From positions 7,917,501 through 7,979,500 of the forward strand of contig WPIO01000012.1 in assembly GCA_009760855.2 (NCBI GenBank): a DNA stretch of 62,000 nucleotides, read 5' to 3'. Made by a program: the position numbers and the translations under genes. Under the pieces are notes generated by a model. The model did no database searches. It had not been told where the DNA came from and saw only the letters and a list, made by a program, of their open reading frames with translations. Below are positions 57,441-62,000 of the stretch, piece by piece (position 1 is the first letter of the stretch; every line of letters starts with the position of its first letter). The stretch is from Cristatella mucedo (lineage: Eukaryota; Bryozoa; Phylactolaemata; Cristatellidae).

Positions 57441-57968
57441 GGAATGAAAAATTAACGGTGATGAGGGCTCTTTTCATGGGGCACTAGTTTTTCAGGTTTC
57501 CTCCACTAGCTAAATCTGTTTCCTAATTCAAGTGACGATCGGGAATTTTTGGTGGACGTAGGGAAGAGAAAACAACAGTAAATTAGAGAGATTTTTTGAG
57601 AAAGGGAGAAAGAGGACGAACAAGAGAGATTATGAACGCAAAGTCCAACCAACTTCCTGTGCATGAGCAAGTTGCCTCTTGAACCAGGCTGTTCCCAAGG
57701 CTCAACTACCTAATTCATCAAATGGACCTACATCCTTCCGAAAGAGGCTTGATTCTCTAGAACTATCAAAACTATCTGTTTGAATTTCTTGCGAAAGGAC
57801 CATTGAAAGCAAGGTTTGGTCAACCTATAGGTTGCCAATATTATTGTGGGTCAGCATTTGGAAAATTAGAGTAGATTATGTGTCTTTCTTTTCTGATAGT
57901 GCTAGCATTGCTTCGTTAAAATCTTCGGCTTCACGGAGAAAGTGTTCTTCTCTTCATGAACATTTCAG

Positions 57969-58673
57969 CTAGCAAAGCGTTTGTGTCTCCAGTTTTGCCA
58001 CGCTCTCCACCTTCACTGTTTTCGTCGTCTGCCTTCTTCTTTTCACTCTCTCCGTCCTGCTTACTTTTGTCCTCCTGAACATTTCCTTTGCTCTCTGTGA
58101 TCGCCAACATGTAGCAAGAGTTTTTTCTGGAACTCTACTGTTTGTCAGCTGTACCTTCTTCACGAAACCTTCTACTACCTTACAATGAGATGACCACTGC
58201 CTAGCAGTTAGCATCTGTTTTGCCTGACGGCCCATCATTCCCAGGTGTTGCAATGCGACAGGCAAAGCCAGTGGTGATTGAGAAATCTCATTGTGAGCTC
58301 GAAGCAGTTCTAGTACGTTTTCTTTAAGCAAGTAATAGGAATCATCCAAAGTCTCCGACCAGGCAGGCAGGCATAGGAGATACTATGTCTGGGCCATTGG
58401 TAGGCCCAGTGATGCCTCCTGCAAATCAACTAGTGCTGCGATGGTTGCCGACACGTCTCTGATCGCCCACGGTTTTGTTTTTAGTTGTAGCCATAGCATC
58501 CAACTTGCATTTGCAAACAGAAGTCTCAGTAGCCATGTCACTGATAGTAAAACTGTTGGGTGAACACCTTGTGGTGCATGGAATTTATCTGCGGCAAGTA
58601 GTGCAGGTCTGCAGCAAAGCAGAAAAAAATCTGCACTTTCATTCTTCGTTGATAAGTGTGAGACAATATAACG
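57969..58673 (-). pseudogene. Unidentified minus-strand coding relic, head-to-head with SAP30 (copy 2)
   Basis: After an acceptor-like cttatag, the minus frame reads RYIVSHLSTKNESADFF, FHAPQGVHPTVLLSVTWLLR and KPWAIRDVSATIAALVDLQE. A single TAG (58,383-58,385) follows. It then reads YLLCLPAWSETLDDSYYLLK, ENVLELLRAHNEISQ, LPVALQHLGMMGRQAKQMLT and KVVEGFVKK. The final part is better in another frame (EDKSKQDGESEKKKADDENS, then LLAEMFMKR), suggesting an intron or frameshift near 58,145-58,080. Helical body plus acidic/basic tail suggests a nuclear protein. That is only an impression. Copy 1 has many more stops. Confidence 0.4.
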
Positions 58674-58829
58674 CTATAAGCTTGACCTTGAAACTGGTTT
58701 TCCAGAAATCAGTACAAAATTGCCGCTAATTAGCAGGCAAGAAGAATACATGATCGAGGGTTCACCAGTCCGGTGAATCTAAAGCGATTGGCAATGGCAC
58801 AATGATTCCCTTAGATTAAATGTACCTCT

Positions 58830-58960
58830 CTATTTGCATCCCCCAAATTTGAAACGCTTAAAGAAGAAAAATAGAGACCTCTAAGGACGCTAAATCAAAC
58901 GTATTATTATTACTATTATGACTATTATATAATTAATAAATATTATTAATAATATTGATT
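58830..58960 (+). repeat. LINE 3' tail (copy 2)
   Basis: Counterpart of 26,790-26,960, with a clearer (att)n end (gtattattattactattatg). Confidence 0.5.
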
Positions 58961-59160
58961 ATGTGCCCGATTTCAAGGTTGTCGGAAAATGCTACCTTGA
59001 CACGGCCCTTCCTATGATGTTCGTTGCATGTGCTAGCTGTAGCTGTATTGTAGACTCGCAGTGCACGTGGTAATTGGTAGAGCCACTGCTGTTCTGCTAA
59101 TTGTCCCACTTCTAGCAAGTTACTCACTAGTTAGTATTAAGATGCCTTTTTCATGCAGGT

Positions 59161-59313
59161 ATGGAGCAGTTTTCTGTCGAGAGCGATGGGAAGCGGTGTT
59201 GCCTGATCGATTCAGGTGTCGCTTGCCGGCGGAGCACTGGCAAGGCAATTTATGGATCGAGAGCGATTCAGACAACCCAAAACCAAGGCCTGCAGCTCAA
59301 AGACAATGAGCAA
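59161..59313 (+). CDS. SAP30: SAP30-like exon 1, second copy (gene continues past the window)
   Basis: The 153-bp exon is the same length as exon 1 of the first gene, with acceptor tttttcatgcag, two bases before ATG, and donor gtaaga at 59,314. By my count 22 of 153 bases and 10 of 51 residues differ. There is no indel and no stop. The zinc-module residues Cys13, Cys14 and Cys22 and the CCLIDSGVAC stretch are unchanged. Changes cluster at the end (LKLDEQ to LKDNEQ). Exon 2 would lie about 4 kb downstream, beyond 62,000, so completeness cannot be judged. It may be a second functional paralog or an early pseudogene. Confidence 0.75.
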
Positions 59314-59924
59314 GTAAGATATTAGTGCCTAACAAACGGGAAGGGTTGCGAAGGGAAAGGGTATTGGATTGCTGTTGCTCGTCTTGGCCGGTGCATTTCT
59401 CGTATTTGATCGTGTGAATGCCTTGAGGCGCCGGACGCTCGGACCCTGCCGTACTCTGCTTGTCTAGACGTTGATTTGCCACTGGATTGGCTACCAAGCT
59501 CTTGATTCGTGCCCTGTAGCCTGCTCAAGAGTGGCTAAGTATTTGCTAGCGCCCTCAAGTTTGCCATGGACGGTGAAGGTTTTTAGCCCTTGCACATCCT
59601 ATCGCTTCGTCGTGAACCATCGACGAATATCTTCGAAGGCATTATTCTCTCGGTTCATTCGCATAGTGTGTGCCTCCCAGATGGAAGATCCTTCCAATGC
59701 TTTTAGCATGATCGTGTAAGCGTGATATCCTTTTGCCATTGCCTGCTCGCTTTATTACATTTCACTAACCCTTGTTTGTTGACTATCATGCATCAAAGTG
59801 TAAAACGCCTGAAGGGAGATTTAGATCTCTAAGAAAGCTTTGCGAACGACCTATCAACGTTACCGTTGCTCGTACCTTCTTTGTTAGGACTTTTTCAAAA
59901 CCAGTCACATCTTCCGAAGGCAAT
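59314..59924. other. Start of SAP30-like intron (copy 2)
   Basis: It aligns with 27,270-27,899. The long frame seen here in copy 1 is broken by many stops, so it is not a gene. Confidence 0.55.
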
Positions 59925-61030
59925 AATAATAATGATAATAGTACTCTTTTTATAAAGCCCTCACAGAAGGGATTCAATTTCTAGGCACGTTGCAGAAATT
60001 ATATTAAACTCATCAGCTAATGATGGTTACTTTTTATCTGTTGGCAGGGTATGTTGTGACGTGCATCGGTAGTGAGTTGCAGGGTTTAGGAGCACACAGG
60101 CTGGAGCCTGAGAATGGACGGACCTAATAGTGACTAAAGAACCTTGCAGTTGATGGACTGTTTGATTGAGAGCCAGTGCACATCGATGCGAAGTGGTATG
60201 ATGTGGCAAATGCCAGTTCTGCACCAATACACGTTCCTGATTGTACATGCCTGATTGCACCCGCCGGGAGACCATCAAGCATGTAATGTGGAAACTGCTC
60301 AGTTCACAACACGTGCACCGAGCAGCAGGATTTTTGCACTTACCGCAAGCCTCTGATTTACAATGTGCACGAGCTCTTCTGAAGAGTATAACCAGAGGTA
60401 GTCATCTTGTTTTATCCCTGTCTAGTTTAAGGACTACTGTTACTCAGTTTTAGCTGGGCTACCTAAAAAAAAGCCGTTAAGCTTTTGCAGCTCGTGCTGA
60501 ATATGGATGAAAGTTTGGTTGGTAAATCAAAAAGACTCAATTGTCTCCTGTGCCAAAAAAGCTGCGATGGCAATAGTTGATAAACGGATACAAAAACAGA
60601 GCAAATTACTCACTCAAACCTACAAGACCGACCATGACCAGGCCCCTCCATGCCTACGATTGCATACGCAGCAGCACGAGCAACAGCATTACAGAAGTCT
60701 AGAAGGGAGCTCAGAAATGCACGGACTAATTTGGATGTAGTACTGTCTAAGTAGGCTAGAATTCTGGCAATGTTATGTGGCTGAAACTAGGCAATCGTGA
60801 CTATGCTGTTGATGTGGTTGTCTAATGAAAGGTCACTTTAGAACAGGTCACCAGATTCCTTGCAGATTCATCCGGAAATATGCTGGCGGAGCTGATTGTG
60901 AACCTTAGGTTTTCCCATTCTGAATCGACATTTGGGTTATCCATAACAATTGGGTTTCTTGTTGTCGTTAAATCTATGTAAGTTTGCGGCACTCCCTGGG
61001 TGAATTTAATCGATACAGCCAGCAAAGTGA
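59925..61030 (-). mobile_element. Ancient LINE in the SAP30-like intron (copy 2)
   Basis: The 3' end (aat)n is at 59,922-59,940. The body aligns with 27,900-28,740, but the 5' part present in copy 1 (28,740-29,610, including the tRNA-like element) has been lost. No usable coding frame. Confidence 0.7.
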
Positions 61031-61539
61031 GCCACTGCGATTCTATTTGAATTCCTGTTCAGTCAAAGTAGGGATTAATGGCACAAGTTTCCTTCTGTGT
61101 AGATATCTCTTCTTAAGCGTTCAACAAAGAGTGAGTTTTATTGAAACTAGCCGCTCCTTCTGCTGTCCGAGCAGCTCATCCCACCTTAGGTGCCTGTTGA
61201 AGTCGTCGGATAAATGTTCTAGGGGGTGCAGATCTAGTGACTTGCTGGGCCATTGCATCTGATCTACATCTGATTATTGCGAAATTTGCTGACCATGCTG
61301 CATGTTTAGGGTCCTTTTACTACTAAATGTTCAGATCCCCGAGCAGATTGCTGGACCCTGCAGTCCAATTTCCCAGACAGGCTGACCTGAAGATGCTTGC
61401 ATTGGTCTACGATACCTTAGATATGACGTAAAGCCTCGACGTCTTTCGCTCCAAGCAGACCCACTCATCACTAGCTTGTCTCTAAATGTCAATGTAATTT
61501 TAAAACAGTCAAGCTACTACCCCGCATCTTTACTTCTTC

Positions 61540-62000
61540 TAACCGTCAATCTTAGTTTTCCACTTGCCAAATATGGTTAATTTCCTTTCGTTTCAATTAA
61601 GTAGATATATAGTCGTAATCAAACCATTGGACATAGTCGTGGGCCCGCCGTCAACAATCTACTTTGTCACGGCTGATGAGCTGAAGCTTACGTTGTTAAG
61701 TCGGCTCGAACACTCCACCACTAGCAAGCCTCATACTGACCAAATATTTACTAATGCTGATTCATTTATCGTCCTTGAATGATTGTGCAAGTTCTCGAAA
61801 TGCGGCAGTTCTATTCGGCAGTGATTCGATCCCGATGAGCAGACGACACCGAGCTGGTCGCGTAATCGAACCACAGCTAGAATATTTTGTTGATTGCATA
61901 TTTGCTGGTGAATTCGCCATTGCCATGCCGTCATCCAGCCTCACGACTGCTATGACCATGTTGATGCTAAACTGACATTATCTCTTTAACACTGGTCGTG
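61540..62000. repeat. Dispersed repeat family D, member 4
   Basis: It aligns with 30,160-30,560 and the ORF at 54,690. The + frame IVVIKPLDIVVGPPSTIYFV and minus frame IAVVRLDDGMAMANSP / LLIGIESLPNRTAAFRELAQ are both open. The window ends inside it. Confidence 0.5.

Larger units (their letters stand above)
36106..62000 (+). repeat. Copy 2 of the tandem segmental duplication, cut by the window end
   Basis: Direct-orientation partner of the first ~30.6 kb. It begins, as far as can be seen, at a stretch matching window base ~11 (the block with gattgcagttaagacaattt). It lacks the solo LTR and both young LINEs of copy 1. It carries its own extra segments at ~38.48-38.98, ~47.06-47.52, ~48.49-49.14, ~51.99-55.0 and ~56.65-56.95 kb. 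The left boundary could be earlier than 36,106, because the matching part of copy 1 would lie before the window. Confidence 0.88.

Noticed and set aside
1-62000. Bacterial-type features: operons, ribosome binding sites, CRISPR arrays, phage genes
   Set aside because: None is visible. Coding density is very low, exons are spliced and the repeats are animal-type retrotransposons.

Overview
This is eukaryotic, repeat-rich DNA, most likely from an invertebrate animal. It has spliced coding exons, a two-exon SAP30-type corepressor gene, CR1/L2-like LINEs ending in (TTA)n-type tails, tRNA-headed SINE-like elements and LTR retrotransposons. I see no bacterial operon structure, rRNA operon or CRISPR array. 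I cannot name the species. The long microsatellites and many LINE tails of this type would suit a marine invertebrate, but that is inference.

The main architectural feature is a direct tandem segmental duplication with a unit of about 36 kb. Copy 1 runs from the left edge to at least ~30.6 kb. Copy 2 runs from ~36.1 kb to the right edge, where it is cut off. Matching points include 1,674/37,062, 2,702/38,044, 6,158/41,411, 20,518/49,302 and 27,117/59,161. The copies differ by insertions and deletions. Copy 1 alone has a solo LTR (777-1515), a local duplication at ~4.6-5.35 kb, a LINE plus an extra block (~6.8-11.3 kb) and a second LINE (~16.7-19.1 kb). Copy 2 alone has a GT-rich expansion (~38.5-38.8 kb) and stretches at ~47.1-47.5, ~48.5-49.1 and ~52.0-55.0 kb.

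The best-supported gene is a SAP30/SAP30L homolog on the + strand. Exon 1 is 27,117-27,269 and exon 2 is 31,392-31,691, giving a 150-residue protein. The zinc-module Cys/His residues and the C-terminal Sin3-binding domain are both recognisable. Copy 2 keeps an intact, correctly spliced exon 1 (59,161-59,313); its exon 2 would lie past the window. Decayed paralogs of exon 2 lie on the minus strand at about 10.5, 15.1 and 22.0 kb in copy 1, and at 45.7 and 50.8 kb in copy 2. The locus is therefore a local SAP30-like family with inverted pseudogene fragments. A minus-strand coding relic of unknown identity lies head-to-head with SAP30 in both copies, and an unidentified + strand gene relic occupies the first ~6 kb of each copy.

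Between the two copies (31.7-36.1 kb) lie the SAP30 3' UTR, a degenerate LTR, a decayed satellite with a ~175-bp period, a gag-tail-like Ala/Ser/Glu-rich ORF, and an LTR with its polypurine tract. Each copy also holds a short gag-only LTR retrotransposon inserted into an array of ~355-bp repeats. Its 5-bp target duplication CTTCG is still exact in copy 2.
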